Source of the DNA: Corynebacterium sp. 74A
GTDB taxonomy: Bacteria > Actinomycetota > Actinomycetes > Mycobacteriales > Mycobacteriaceae
Length of the DNA: 64,000 nucleotides
Assembly: GCF_008930665.1 (NCBI RefSeq)
Contig: NZ_PQMG01000001.1
Location: 434,001 to 498,000 of the forward strand
Reading direction: 5' to 3'
Both the position numbers and the translations under genes were made by a program. Of the stretch, positions 37,637 through 46,420 are shown in pieces. How positions within the stretch are numbered: position 1 is the first letter of the stretch; the number at the start of each line of letters is the position of its first letter. Below the pieces are notes generated by a model. That model made no database searches. It saw only the letters and a list, made by a program, of their open reading frames with translations, and was not told the DNA's origin.

Positions 37637-39034
37637 GTGAGCACTTCCACTAACGACGGCAGCGACTCCGCCCGCCCAGAACAGGACCGCGCGGCGGAAA
37701 CCACCAGCCTGAACGATGAGGCGTCCAGCACCTTCGAAGCACTGGAATCCGATCCCATCGATCGCTCCGTGGTGATCTCGGATCTGATTAAGGACTTCGC
37801 ATGGTGGTGCGTGCGCATCCTCATCATCTTCGCCACTGCGCTCGGGGCGGGCTGGCTGGCCACACAGTTCTGGAAAGGCCTGCTTCCCCTCATCCTCGCC
37901 CTGCTCGTCTCCTCGGTGCTGGTGGGGCCCACGAAGCGGCTCCGCAAGCTCGGGGTGCCCGCCGGGCTGGCCGCGATTCTTGTGTTATTAGCGGCGGTGG
38001 CGCTGCTCGCCGCGATTGTCTCCTTGATTGCGCCGTCGATGATTCGGCAGTCCCAAACGCTGTATCTCCAAACCTTGGAAGCGGTGCAACGCTTCCAGCT
38101 CTGGCTACAAGGGCCGCCACTGAACCTGCAAGAAAAGGACCTCACCGAGGCCTTTCAGTCCGGAACCAAATGGCTACAGGAGCAATCGGGCAATATCGCC
38201 GGCGAGCTCTTCGCCGGGCTGGGCGCGGCCGCATCCGTGATGCTCACACTCGTCGTGGTGTTGGTGCTCACCTTCTTCTTCCTCAAAGATGGCGAGCGCT
38301 TCCTGCCCTGGATGCGTAGCTTCACCGGCCGGCGCGTGGGCTGGCATCTCACAGAACTGCTGTCTCGTATCTGGGTCACGCTCTCCGGCTATATCCGGGT
38401 GCAGGCGGTGGTGTCCTTCATCGACGCCTTCTTCATCGGCCTCGGGTTGATAGTGGTGGGCGTTCCGCTGGCGCTGGCCCTTGCCGTGCTGACCTTTCTG
38501 GCCGGCTTTATCCCCATCGTGGGTGCTTTTGTCGCCGGGGCGCTCGCCGTTGTGGTGGCGCTGGTCTCACTGGGTATCAAGCAGGCCATCATCATCCTCA
38601 TCATTGTGCTGGCAGTGCAGCAGCTTGAGGGCAATGTGTTGCAGCCGATGCTGCAGTCCAAGGCGATGAACCTGCACCCGGTGATCGTGCTGGTATCCGT
38701 AACCATTGGCGGTAGCCTATTCAACATTATCGGCGCCTTCCTCGCCGTGCCGTTCGCGGCAACCGTGGCCGTTATTTTGCGCTATATCTCGGATGTGGTC
38801 TCGCTCCGCTCCGGCGAGAAGCGGGCCGAGGATATTTCCTTCATCACGCAGCAGGGCTCTATCTCCGGCAAGCACACCGAGAAAGAAGCCCGCGAGCGAC
38901 ACACCCGCCTGCTCCTCCCACTGCGCTTCAGCAGCGATGCTGGCAGCGACAACGCCGACGACGACGCGAAGCGCTCGCACCGCGACGCCCCGAACTTTAT
39001 CGCTAATTTGTTCGACAATCGCTCTAAAAAGTAG
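37637..39034 (+). CDS. AI-2E family transporter (PerM/YhhT-like)
   Basis: A 465-residue membrane protein with a polar N-terminus of about 50 residues, then 7-8 helices. The family core ALAVLTFLAGFIPIVGAFVAGALAVVVALVSLG is visible, followed by VQQLEGNVLQPMLQSKAMNLHPVIV, a strong diagnostic for this permease family. Members range from AI-2 exporters to Na+/H+ antiporters, so the substrate is uncertain. The GTG at 37637 (VSTSTNDG) is a tentative start; the frame is open from 37556 and no ribosome-binding site is convincing. It precedes rmuC by 36 bases. Confidence 0.85.
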   Translation: MSTSTNDGSDSARPEQDRAAETTSLNDEASSTFEALESDPIDRSVVISDLIKDFAWWCVRILIIFATALGAGWLATQFWKGLLPLILALLVSSVLVGPTKRLRKLGVPAGLAAILVLLAAVALLAAIVSLIAPSMIRQSQTLYLQTLEAVQRFQLWLQGPPLNLQEKDLTEAFQSGTKWLQEQSGNIAGELFAGLGAAASVMLTLVVVLVLTFFFLKDGERFLPWMRSFTGRRVGWHLTELLSRIWVTLSGYIRVQAVVSFIDAFFIGLGLIVVGVPLALALAVLTFLAGFIPIVGAFVAGALAVVVALVSLGIKQAIIILIIVLAVQQLEGNVLQPMLQSKAMNLHPVIVLVSVTIGGSLFNIIGAFLAVPFAATVAVILRYISDVVSLRSGEKRAEDISFITQQGSISGKHTEKEARERHTRLLLPLRFSSDAGSDNADDDAKRSHRDAPNFIANLFDNRSKK

Positions 39035-39070
39035 GCCCCGTGTCCGGCTCTGCCTCTAAGGTGGGGAGCC

Positions 39071-40234
39071 ATGACTAGCTTTGCCGCGATCCTTCTTGCC
39101 CTCATTGCGCTCGTGGTCGGCCTGGTGCTCGGCTGGATAGCCCGCGGCAACGTTGAGCGGGGCGCAGATGGGCAGGCGCGCCCGACGGATCCCCAAGCAC
39201 TCGAAGCACAAGACCAGCCGGCACTCTCCCCTGCCCCAGCCCTAGAGTCTCATCTGGCGTCGCTGCAGGCCACGATGTCTGCGCTCAACGAGCACCTCAA
39301 CCAGATGGAGCGCCGCCAAACCCAGGCCCATGCCGAGTTCAGCGGCCACCTCCACACCATGTTGCGTACCTCGGCACGGCTCTCGGATCACACCTCCAAA
39401 CTCGTCACGGCATTACAAAACCCCACGGTGCGGGGCCGCTGGGGCGAGGTACAACTCGAACGGGTGGTGGAACTTGCCGGCATGGTGAAGCATGTGGACT
39501 TCGATACCCAAACCACCGTGAGCGCACAGGGCAGCCGCGTCCGACCAGATATGCTCATCCACCTCTCCGGTGGGCGGCACATCGTGGTGGATGCCAAGGC
39601 CCCTTATAGCGCGTATTTGGATGCGCTTGAAACCACCGATCCGGAAGAACACGCCGGCTATCTCCGGCGGCACGCGCATCTGCTGCGCAGCCACGTCACT
39701 GCCCTGTCCAGCAAGGACTACCAGTCAGCGTTTCAGCCCACTCCCGAATTCGTCGTGCTTTTTGTTCCCGCCGATCCTTTCCTCGACGCCGCCCTCGGCG
39801 CCGATCCGGAGCTGCTGGAATACGCCTTTTCCCGCGATATCGTGCTCGCCACCCCATCGACATTGATGGCGTTGCTGCGCACTGTGGCGCTGGGCTGGCA
39901 ACACTATGAGGTCTCTGAGCAGGCCGCCGCCATCCAGCAGCTCGGCGATGAGCTCTACCGCCGCCTCGGCACAATGACCGAGCATTTCACCCGCATGGGC
40001 GCCAGCCTCGAGAAATCAGTAGACACCTATAACGCGGCCATGGCCTCCCTCGACTCGCGGGTATTGGTGAGCGCGAGGAAGCTAAAAGAAACATCCTCGG
40101 TTGGTGGCACTGCACGGCCGATCACTGCCCCCGCTGAGATCCGCACCTCCCCCGCCCGGCCGCGGCACGCAGCTCAGCCAGATTATCCTCATGCGCAGGG
40201 GATGCGCGCTCGGCACGAGGGGTTGACAGACTAG
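39071..40234 (+). CDS. rmuC: DNA recombination protein RmuC
   Basis: A 387-residue RmuC protein. An N-terminal membrane-like helix (FAAILLALIALVVGLVLGWIA) precedes a coiled-coil and the RmuC domain: NPTVRGRWGEVQLERVVELAGM, RPDMLIHLSGGRHIVVDAKAP, FVPADPFLDAAL and STLMALLRTVALGW. The VDAKAP segment belongs to a PD-(D/E)xK-like nuclease fold. The family limits inversion recombination in E. coli. GGGGAG lies close before the ATG. Confidence 0.93.
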   Translation: MTSFAAILLALIALVVGLVLGWIARGNVERGADGQARPTDPQALEAQDQPALSPAPALESHLASLQATMSALNEHLNQMERRQTQAHAEFSGHLHTMLRTSARLSDHTSKLVTALQNPTVRGRWGEVQLERVVELAGMVKHVDFDTQTTVSAQGSRVRPDMLIHLSGGRHIVVDAKAPYSAYLDALETTDPEEHAGYLRRHAHLLRSHVTALSSKDYQSAFQPTPEFVVLFVPADPFLDAALGADPELLEYAFSRDIVLATPSTLMALLRTVALGWQHYEVSEQAAAIQQLGDELYRRLGTMTEHFTRMGASLEKSVDTYNAAMASLDSRVLVSARKLKETSSVGGTARPITAPAEIRTSPARPRHAAQPDYPHAQGMRARHEGLTD

Positions 40235-40258
40235 ATCGCCGTATTCTGAGAAGCCTGA

Positions 40259-40280
40259 GAACACCGCCGCGGCGGCGTTC
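40259..40280 (+). terminator. GC hairpin after rmuC
   Basis: Inverted repeat GAACACCGCC / GGCGGCGTTC with one mismatch and a 2-base loop, 25 bases past the rmuC stop. No U-run follows, so termination is only possible. Confidence 0.35.
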
Positions 40281-40307
40281 CTCGTGGATTAACACATGGT
40301 GAATAGG

Positions 40308-40313
40308 TAAGAT
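40308..40313 (+). promoter_or_regulatory. Candidate -10 element for a leaderless DUF6542 mRNA
   Basis: TAAGAT ends 8 bases before the GTG at 40322, which has no Shine-Dalgarno. This spacing would put transcription start at the start codon. No clear -35 is visible. Confidence 0.35.
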
Positions 40314-40321
40314 ATCGGTTC

Positions 40322-41626
40322 GTGCCAACCCAGCCACGACATAATCCCTCAGCTCACCGCCATTCGTCACCGCGCGGTGGTTTTTCGGGTTTGCCCACGT
40401 GGTCCTCCACCTCGATCCTGATCGCATCCCTTTTCACCGGGCTTGTGATCAGTCTCAATCAGCAGTCCTTGGGCGCCTTATACCTCATGGCCTTCGCCGT
40501 GGGTGCCCTTGCGACGGTGCTCTGGGTGGAACCCCGCGGCCTGACCCTCACCGTGGCGCAGATTCCTGTGATCTTCGGTATCGCCACCCCGTGTGCGGCG
40601 CTTTTGCTGGGCAAGTCCAATTCCGTCAACGGCGGCGATGGGCGATTATCCAAGACGGAGCTTTTGACTCTGATCTATCCGCTCGCGCAGTTCTTCCCCA
40701 CTCTCATCGTGGTCACCCTCAGCGCTGCGGCGATCGCGGTGCTGCGCTATCTGCATCATCGCCGCACCAATGTGAAACTCGAGCGCAAGCTCAGCGCCCA
40801 GCGCAAACGGGCCAGCGATTCGGATCGCCGCAATCTCAGTACCACGGCCCGCGCCCGGGAGGCGGCCAACCGCTCCCGCCGCTATCGCGGCGAGTCGGGC
40901 AATTCCGAGGTCACCGTCGAAGACTTGTTGGAGCGCAACCGCGGGGATCGTAAGCGCTCGAAGAAGCGTGGCTTCCCGCGGGAGCACAAGCCGGCCAGCG
41001 AGCACTCTAGTCCCCTCGAACAGGGCGCGCCTCACCATCCCGAGGCACCGGCCCGCCCCGAGGCGCCGACCCGTGCCGGCGACTATGAGGAGATCCGCTC
41101 CCCGCGTATTCCTCGCCCGCACACGCCGAGCGCACCGCAACCGCCTGCTCCCACGCCCGGCGATCCCGCTGCGGCGGCACCCCGCGGTAGCGCCCAGCCG
41201 CACACCGGCCCCCGTCCGAAGGACACGCCCCGCCCTGGTGCCTCGAACGACGGCACATACCCGCGCCGTGCAGATGCACAGCAGCATCGCACGCCACGCA
41301 TCCGACGGCCGGACCACGAGAACCGTTTCCGTCGCCTCAAACGCGATGAGCGCGGCCGGCTGAGCGGCCGCCTGGACTCTCGGGGGATGCGCGAGCCACG
41401 CGCCTCCCGCGACTTCAGCACGACCCGAGGCGGCGATATGCCCCCGCGCACCCACACGGAAGGCTATCGCTCAGAGCAGCGTGGCGCGCAGGACAAGCAG
41501 CGCAGCTATCGCGGCTCCCGCGCACCCCATAATCCGCGCCGCGAGCCCCGGCGCGAACCCTTCCCTGGGCGCCCCGACGATCCCGACTCCTACGGCTTTC
41601 GTACACCTCCCCGCCGCGGGTACTAA
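40322..41626 (+). CDS. DUF6542 membrane protein with long basic Pro/Arg-rich tail
   Basis: A 434-residue protein. The N-terminal 150 residues contain four hydrophobic helices and match the actinobacterial DUF6542 type (TWSSTSILIASLFTGLV, then LYLMAFAVGALATVLWVEPRGL). The remaining 280 residues are disordered and extremely rich in Arg, Pro, His and Gly (repeated RxPRxP, RRxP patterns). The tail may bind nucleic acid or the cell envelope; this is inference. The start is GTG with no ribosome-binding site. Function is unknown. Confidence 0.75.
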   Translation: MPTQPRHNPSAHRHSSPRGGFSGLPTWSSTSILIASLFTGLVISLNQQSLGALYLMAFAVGALATVLWVEPRGLTLTVAQIPVIFGIATPCAALLLGKSNSVNGGDGRLSKTELLTLIYPLAQFFPTLIVVTLSAAAIAVLRYLHHRRTNVKLERKLSAQRKRASDSDRRNLSTTARAREAANRSRRYRGESGNSEVTVEDLLERNRGDRKRSKKRGFPREHKPASEHSSPLEQGAPHHPEAPARPEAPTRAGDYEEIRSPRIPRPHTPSAPQPPAPTPGDPAAAAPRGSAQPHTGPRPKDTPRPGASNDGTYPRRADAQQHRTPRIRRPDHENRFRRLKRDERGRLSGRLDSRGMREPRASRDFSTTRGGDMPPRTHTEGYRSEQRGAQDKQRSYRGSRAPHNPRREPRREPFPGRPDDPDSYGFRTPPRRGY

Positions 41627-41656
41627 ACGCCCACACAGAGCAGAAGCACAAAGAAC

Positions 41657-41690
41657 AGCGCGGTCCCGACACCTCCGTCGGGGCCGCGCT
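41657..41690 (-). terminator. Terminator between DUF6542 gene and ispH
   Basis: Stem AGCGCGGTCCCGAC / GTCGGGGCCGCGCT (14 bp with one G-U pair) and a 6-base loop between two converging genes. On the minus strand it is followed by GTTCTTTGTG, a modest U-rich tail for ispH; on the plus strand no U-run follows. Confidence 0.75.
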
Positions 41691-41710
41691 GGCCGCTATC
41701 TCGTCGTGCG

Positions 41711-42712
41711 TTAGCGCTTCTTGGTGCGATCGCTGGGACGCAGCACCCGCGGCAGAGAAAAGACGATCTTCTCCTGCGCGGTGGTTACTTCCTCGGCATC
41801 CCCAAACCCGTATCCCTCGAGGTACTCCACCACCTCTTGAACCAGGATTTCCGGCACGGATGCACCGGAGGTAATGCCCACCGTGCTCACGCCCTCTAAC
41901 CACGCGGGATCAATTTGGTTGGCGTAGTCCACCAGATAGGAGTTGGCGGCACCGGCATCGAGGGCGACCTCCACTAGGCGCTTGGAGTTAGAGGAGTTCT
42001 GTGAGCCCACCACGATGATCAGTTCCGCTTGTTCGGCCACCTTCTTCACCGCCACCTGGCGGTTCTGGGTGGCATAGCAAATGTCATCGCTCGGCGGGTT
42101 CTCGAGATTGTCGTAGACCTCATGGAGCTTGTCGACGATTTCCATGGTTTCATCTACCGACAAGGTGGTCTGCGATAACCAGATGAGTTTTTCCTCGTGC
42201 AGAAACTCGGGCAGGGCCTCGATTCCTTCGAGTCCATCCACAAGGTGCACCACATCCGGGGCTTCGCCCGCGGTGCCCTCCACCTCCTCGTGGCCTTCGT
42301 GGCCAATGAGGATGATGTGATAGCCGGACTTGGCGAAGCGCTTGACTTCGTTGTGCACCTTCGTCACCAGCGGGCAGGTGGCGTCGATGGTGTCGTGGTT
42401 GCGCTCCGCGGCGGCCGCGTGCACCGCCGGGGACACGCCGTGGGCGGAAAAAACGAGGTGGGCGTTGGGCGGAACCTCGTCGGTGTCGTCGACGAAGATC
42501 GCCCCCGCCTTAGCTAGGGTTTCGACCACGTATTTGTTGTGCACGATTTCTTTGCGCACGTACACCGGAGCGCCATATTTCTCCAGCGCACGCTCAACGG
42601 TTTCGACTGCCCGGTCCACGCCCGCGCAATAGCCGCGCGGCGAGGCCAGCAGAATTTTCTTCACGCCAGCGGCGTGGGGGTTCGTCGCAGTTGAGGTAGC
42701 AGGTGAACTCAT
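41711..42712 (-). CDS. ispH: 4-hydroxy-3-methylbut-2-enyl diphosphate reductase IspH
   Basis: A 333-residue iron-sulfur enzyme that performs the last step of the MEP isoprenoid pathway. The three cluster cysteines are in [24 protein letters not shown] and [10 protein letters not shown], all present. [13 protein letters not shown] and the final [11 protein letters not shown] are typical. The ATG at 42712 (MSSPATST) is chosen; an in-frame ATG at 42745 would add 11 residues, and neither has a strong ribosome-binding site. It diverges from xseA. Confidence 0.95.
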   Translation of the reverse strand: MSSPATSTATNPHAAGVKKILLASPRGYCAGVDRAVETVERALEKYGAPVYVRKEIVHNKYVVETLAKAGAIFVDDTDEVPPNAHLVFSAHGVSPAVHAAAAERNHDTIDATCPLVTKVHNEVKRFAKSGYHIILIGHEGHEEVEGTAGEAPDVVHLVDGLEGIEALPEFLHEEKLIWLSQTTLSVDETMEIVDKLHEVYDNLENPPSDDICYATQNRQVAVKKVAEQAELIIVVGSQNSSNSKRLVEVALDAGAANSYLVDYANQIDPAWLEGVSTVGITSGASVPEILVQEVVEYLEGYGFGDAEEVTTAQEKIVFSLPRVLRPSDRTKKR

Positions 42713-42850
42713 GCGCTCAACAGTACTTGCCTTGCGTGCATGCACACCACACAGCCATGCCTAGCCCGCTAGACTGAATGTCTGTTCTTTTCCTCGCCGC
42801 ATCATCGACGCTCAGGGCGCTGCCCATGCGGTGAATGTGTGGGGAGGCGA

Positions 42851-42861
42851 CGTCGATAAGC
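42851..42861 (-). repeat. GCTTATCGACG repeat copy, upstream of xseA
   Basis: An 11-base copy (read on the minus strand) in the gap between ispH and xseA, ending 19 bases before the xseA start. See the entry at 23149 for all copies. Confidence 0.8.
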
Positions 42862-42879
42862 GCATAGGCAAAGAAGACT

Positions 42880-44124
42880 ATGAATCAACAAGCGGCAAGC
42901 TCGGCAGAGAGCCCCTGGTCCGTCAGTCTGTTGAACTCCAAGGTCAAGGGCTGGATTCAGCGGCTGGGGCACGTGTGGGTGGAAGGCGAGCTCGCACAAA
43001 TTAGTACGAAGCCCAGTTGGAAGCTGTCCTATCTCACGCTGCGTGATGTGGAGAAAGAAACCTCGGTGCAGCTCACTGTGCCCACGCAGATGGTGCTCAA
43101 CCATGAACCGCCGCTGACCACCGGCGACCGGGTGGTGTGTTATGCCCGCCCCGCGTTTTATGAGGGCCGCGGCTCCTTTTCCCTGTGGGTGACGGAGATC
43201 CGCCACGTCGGCATCGGCGAGCTGCTGGCGCGCATCGCCCAGCTGCGGGAGACGCTGCAGCGCGAGGGGCTTTTCGCCCCAGAACGCAAGCAGACGCTGC
43301 CCTTTTTACCCAACCGGATTGGGCTGATTACTGGCCGCGGCTCGGCCGCCGAACGCGATGTGTTGGCAGTGTCGAAAGACCGCTGGCCCGAGGTGGATTA
43401 TCGGGTGATCAATACCGCCGTTCAGGGCTCGCGCGCGGTGCCGGAGATTATCGACGCGCTCCGCACCCTCGACGAGGACGAGAGCGTGGACGTGATCATC
43501 ATTGCGCGTGGCGGCGGCTCGGTGGAGGATCTTCTGCCCTTTTCTGAGGAGTCGCTGCAGCGCGCCGTCGCCGCGGCCCGCACCCCTGTGGTCTCTGCGA
43601 TCGGACACGAGCCAGACACCCCCATTCTGGACAATGTGGCCGATCTGCGCGCCGCAACCCCCACCGATGCCGCCAAGCGCGTGGTGCCCGATGTGGTTGC
43701 CGAGCGCCAGCTCTTGGCCGAGGCCAGTAGCCGTTTGGCCCAGGCGCTGCGGGGCTGGGTGGCCCGCCAGGAGGAGGCGCTGCAGGCGCTGCGCAGCCGT
43801 CCGGTGCTCGCCGATCCTTATCTGCCGATCACCCAGCGCGAGGAGCAGATCACACAGGCGCGCGAGCGGATTCGCCGCACCATAGAGCACAGTCTTTCTC
43901 GCGCCGAAACCCAGACCTCCAGCCTGCGCGCCCAGGTGACGGCGTTGGGACCGGCCGCCACTTTAGCCCGTGGCTATGCGGTGGTGCAGGCGCTGCCTCG
44001 GGATGGCTCTGATCCGGAGGTGGTCACCTCCATCGAGCAGGCTGGCCCAGCCACCAATATGCGCATCAGAGTGGCCGATGGTTCCATCGCCGCAGTGTCC
44101 ATGCAGACCTTCCCCAAAGACTAA
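42880..44124 (+). CDS. xseA: Exodeoxyribonuclease VII large subunit
   Basis: A 414-residue catalytic subunit of exonuclease VII. The N-terminal OB fold ([24 protein letters not shown]) is followed by the catalytic domain with [35 protein letters not shown] and [13 protein letters not shown], then a coiled-coil and C-terminal domain. It degrades single-stranded DNA with XseB. The AAAGAAG before the ATG is a weak ribosome-binding site. xseB follows after 19 bases. Confidence 0.96.
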   Translation: MNQQAASSAESPWSVSLLNSKVKGWIQRLGHVWVEGELAQISTKPSWKLSYLTLRDVEKETSVQLTVPTQMVLNHEPPLTTGDRVVCYARPAFYEGRGSFSLWVTEIRHVGIGELLARIAQLRETLQREGLFAPERKQTLPFLPNRIGLITGRGSAAERDVLAVSKDRWPEVDYRVINTAVQGSRAVPEIIDALRTLDEDESVDVIIIARGGGSVEDLLPFSEESLQRAVAAARTPVVSAIGHEPDTPILDNVADLRAATPTDAAKRVVPDVVAERQLLAEASSRLAQALRGWVARQEEALQALRSRPVLADPYLPITQREEQITQARERIRRTIEHSLSRAETQTSSLRAQVTALGPAATLARGYAVVQALPRDGSDPEVVTSIEQAGPATNMRIRVADGSIAAVSMQTFPKD

Positions 44125-44143
44125 AAATTCCAAGGAGATTTCC

Positions 44144-44386
44144 ATGTCCAACCCCAACACCTATGGCCACGGCACCCCAAATGATGACAGCTTCACTCCC
44201 ATCGAGGAGTTGAACTACGAGGCCGCGCGCGACGAGCTCATTGAGATCGTGCGCATCCTGGAGCTCGGGCAGATGTCGCTCGACGAGTCACTGAAGTACT
44301 GGGAACGCGGCGAGGCCCTCGCCAAGCGCTGTGAACAGCAGCTGGCGGGGGCCCGCAAAAAAGTAGAGGATGCGCTCTCCGAGTAG
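44144..44386 (+). CDS. xseB: Exodeoxyribonuclease VII small subunit
   Basis: An 80-residue partner of XseA. The helical pair [36 protein letters not shown] is the family signature. An ideal AAGGAG lies 6 bases before the ATG. It converges with the DUF4245 gene, 10 bases from its stop. Confidence 0.95.
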   Translation: MSNPNTYGHGTPNDDSFTPIEELNYEAARDELIEIVRILELGQMSLDESLKYWERGEALAKRCEQQLAGARKKVEDALSE

Positions 44387-44396
44387 CGCTCGCGCA

Positions 44397-44978
44397 TTAA
44401 GGCTTATCGACGCTGACCTCAATCGGTGTTGCCGCCGCATAGGCTTCAGCGAGCGTGGCAAAATCCTCGGCATCGGCGCTACCGGCTAAGACTATGCGCA
44501 CGTCTCCGAGATCCGCTCCCCAGAGGTCACGCCCGTGGCGATCCTCCTTGATATAGGTGGTGAAATCCATGCCGGCCACGCTCACGGGCTCGCCCTTGGT
44601 TTTTAGACCCGAGTCATTGGCTCGCAGCACATCCTCCAAAGGCTGATTGCTCTGCATCAGCTGAAGATAGGCGCCGCCTGTGGTCACCCATCCTTGAATC
44701 ACCGCGGGCTGGCCATTGACGCTGCCGCGGCGCGCCGAATTAGTGATCCAGCCCTCGGGGTCAGCGGGCTGGCGCAGCTCAAAGTCCACGGCCCGCGCCT
44801 CCATGTGCAGCACGGTGGAGGCATCGACTTCCTGCACCGGGCCGTTTTCCGGGGCGCCGGTATTAAAGGTGCACAAACCGGTAAACGCCACCGACGCTGC
44901 CGCGATGCCCATGATCACCAGAAGGGTCATGCCGATATCTCGGCTGTCTTGGAACAATTTGGGTTTTTCGCTCGCCAC
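44397..44978 (-). CDS. DUF4245 membrane-anchored protein
   Basis: A 193-residue actinobacterial DUF4245 protein, with one N-terminal transmembrane helix (IGMTLLVIMGIAAASVAFTGLCTF) and an extracytoplasmic domain (EGWITNSARRGSV, VTTGGAYLQLMQSN). The function of the family is unknown; its place next to glpX and xseAB is conserved in mycobacteria and corynebacteria as far as I know. The GTG at 44978 gives a normal N-terminus (VASEKPKLFQDSRD); the frame is open to 45104. The last codons (VDKP-stop) are formed by a copy of the 12-base repeat at 44402-44413. Confidence 0.82.
   Translation of the reverse strand: MASEKPKLFQDSRDIGMTLLVIMGIAAASVAFTGLCTFNTGAPENGPVQEVDASTVLHMEARAVDFELRQPADPEGWITNSARRGSVNGQPAVIQGWVTTGGAYLQLMQSNQPLEDVLRANDSGLKTKGEPVSVAGMDFTTYIKEDRHGRDLWGADLGDVRIVLAGSADAEDFATLAEAYAAATPIEVSVDKP
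44402..44413 (+). repeat. GCTTATCGACGC repeat copy at the DUF4245 stop
   Basis: A full copy that supplies the last codons of the minus-strand DUF4245 gene, at the point where it converges with xseB. See the entry at 23149 for all copies. Confidence 0.85.
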
Positions 44979-45198
44979 GGGCTCAAGTATGGCAGAGACG
45001 TAGAGGCCACTCCCAATTGCTCCGGCCGACGAATGCCCGCTTGGGCATGACAGCCGCCACAGAGCCCCATTTCGGGTGCATAAATCGCCGCACGCGCTGC
45101 ACAAGAGTGCAACAATAGACAGTGTGGGTTGTGCAGCTGGGTTCTCATTCCCACTCGGTGGTTATGCGCCACCGCCACCCACGCTCACCTAACCGGCT

Positions 45199-45216
45199 CT
45201 CACATGATGATGTGAG
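45199..45216 (+). promoter_or_regulatory. Palindrome CTCACAT-GATG-ATGTGAG upstream of glpX
   Basis: Perfect 7-base arms with a 4-base spacer, 35 bases before the glpX start, between the divergent DUF4245 and glpX genes. It could be a regulator site or a leader hairpin. A second short hairpin (ATGCCC / GGGCAT) lies at 45033-45048. No regulator can be named. Confidence 0.4.
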
Positions 45217-45251
45217 CGAAGCGCTACTTGCCTGCAGGAGGCTTTACACCT

Positions 45252-46259
45252 ATGTCTAACCATTCTTTGGAGATCCCCGATCGGAACCTGGCGTTGGAGC
45301 TTGTTCGCGTGACTGAGGCGGCCGCGCTTGCCTCCGGCCGCTGGGTTGGTCGCGGCCAGAAGAAGAAGGGCGACGGCGCCGCTGTGGACGCCATGCGCAA
45401 GCTCATCAACTCCGTGCAGATGCGTGGTGTCGTGATCATCGGTGAGGGCGAAAAGGATGAAGCCCCCATGCTGTTCAACGGCGAAAAGGTGGGCACCGGT
45501 GAGGGCCCTGAGGTGGATATCGCCGTCGACCCGGTGGACGGCACCACCCTGATGGCCGAGGGCCGCCCGAACGCCATCGCTGTTCTCGCCGCCGCCGAGC
45601 GCGGCACCATGTACGATCCCTCCGCAGTGTTCTACATGCGCAAGATCGCCGTGGGCCCCGAGGCCGCCGGCACCATTGACATCGAGGCGCCGGTCAAGCA
45701 CAACATCCACGCCGTAGCCAAGGCCAAGGGCATTGATCCCACCAACGTCACCGTGGTGGTGCTGGACCGCCCCCGCCACAACGATCTGATCCGGGATATC
45801 CGCGAGGCAGGCGCCAAGGTGCGCCTCATTCGCGACGGCGATGTGGCCGGCGCCGTGGCCGCCGCCCAGGACACCAACTCCGTGGACATCATGATGGGCA
45901 CCGGCGGCACCCCCGAGGGCATCATCACCGCCTGCGCCATGAAGTGCATGGGCGGCGAGATCCAAGGCATCCTGGCCCCCACCGATGACGCCGAGGTACA
46001 AAAGGCCAAGGACGCCGGCTTGGAACTCGATACCGTGCTCACCACCGACGATCTGGTGTCCTCGGACAACTGCTTCTTCGTGGCCACCGGTGTGACCAAC
46101 GGTGACATGCTGCGTGGCGTGAGCTACCGCCGCAACGGCGCCACCACCCGTTCGCTGGTGATGCGCTCGAAGTCCGGCACCATCCGCTTCATTGAATCCA
46201 CCCACCAGCTTGCCAAGCTGCAGGAGTACTCCGTGGTGGACTACACCAAGCTGGACTAA
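45252..46259 (+). CDS. glpX: Fructose-1,6-bisphosphatase, class II (GlpX)
   Basis: A 335-residue class II fructose-1,6-bisphosphatase, the gluconeogenic enzyme of corynebacteria and mycobacteria. [20 protein letters not shown] and [14 protein letters not shown] hold the metal-binding acidic residues; [20 protein letters not shown] is also typical. AGGAGGC lies 9-10 bases before the ATG at 45252. Codon use is strongly biased, fitting high expression. A strong hairpin follows the stop. Confidence 0.97.
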   Translation: MSNHSLEIPDRNLALELVRVTEAAALASGRWVGRGQKKKGDGAAVDAMRKLINSVQMRGVVIIGEGEKDEAPMLFNGEKVGTGEGPEVDIAVDPVDGTTLMAEGRPNAIAVLAAAERGTMYDPSAVFYMRKIAVGPEAAGTIDIEAPVKHNIHAVAKAKGIDPTNVTVVVLDRPRHNDLIRDIREAGAKVRLIRDGDVAGAVAAAQDTNSVDIMMGTGGTPEGIITACAMKCMGGEIQGILAPTDDAEVQKAKDAGLELDTVLTTDDLVSSDNCFFVATGVTNGDMLRGVSYRRNGATTRSLVMRSKSGTIRFIESTHQLAKLQEYSVVDYTKLD

Positions 46260-46301
46260 GACTCACCCCACTGCTGCCCTCTACGGACGACTGGGGTAAA
46301 C

Positions 46302-46367
46302 AGACACCACCCCTCTGGCGGGAAACTCGGATGATCATCCGGTACCGCCAGAGAGGTGGTGTTGTCT
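46302..46367. terminator. Large bidirectional hairpin between glpX and betB
   Basis: About 18-bp near-perfect stem (ACACCACCCCTCTGGCGG with AC-CGCCAGAGAGGTGGTGT) and a 22-base loop that contains the palindrome GGATGATCATCC (46329-46340). It lies between converging glpX and betB. Followed by TGTCT rather than a long U-run, but size and place favour a terminator for both strands. Confidence 0.7.
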
Positions 46368-46420
46368 GGTGTGCGGGCTGCGCCGGCGCTACCGAGCGCT
46401 AGTCGGCTGCTGACTGGACA

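Noticed and set aside
45189..46205. 338-codon minus-strand frame opposite glpX
   Set aside because: Shadow of a certain gene; Gly/His-rich composition typical of antisense frames.
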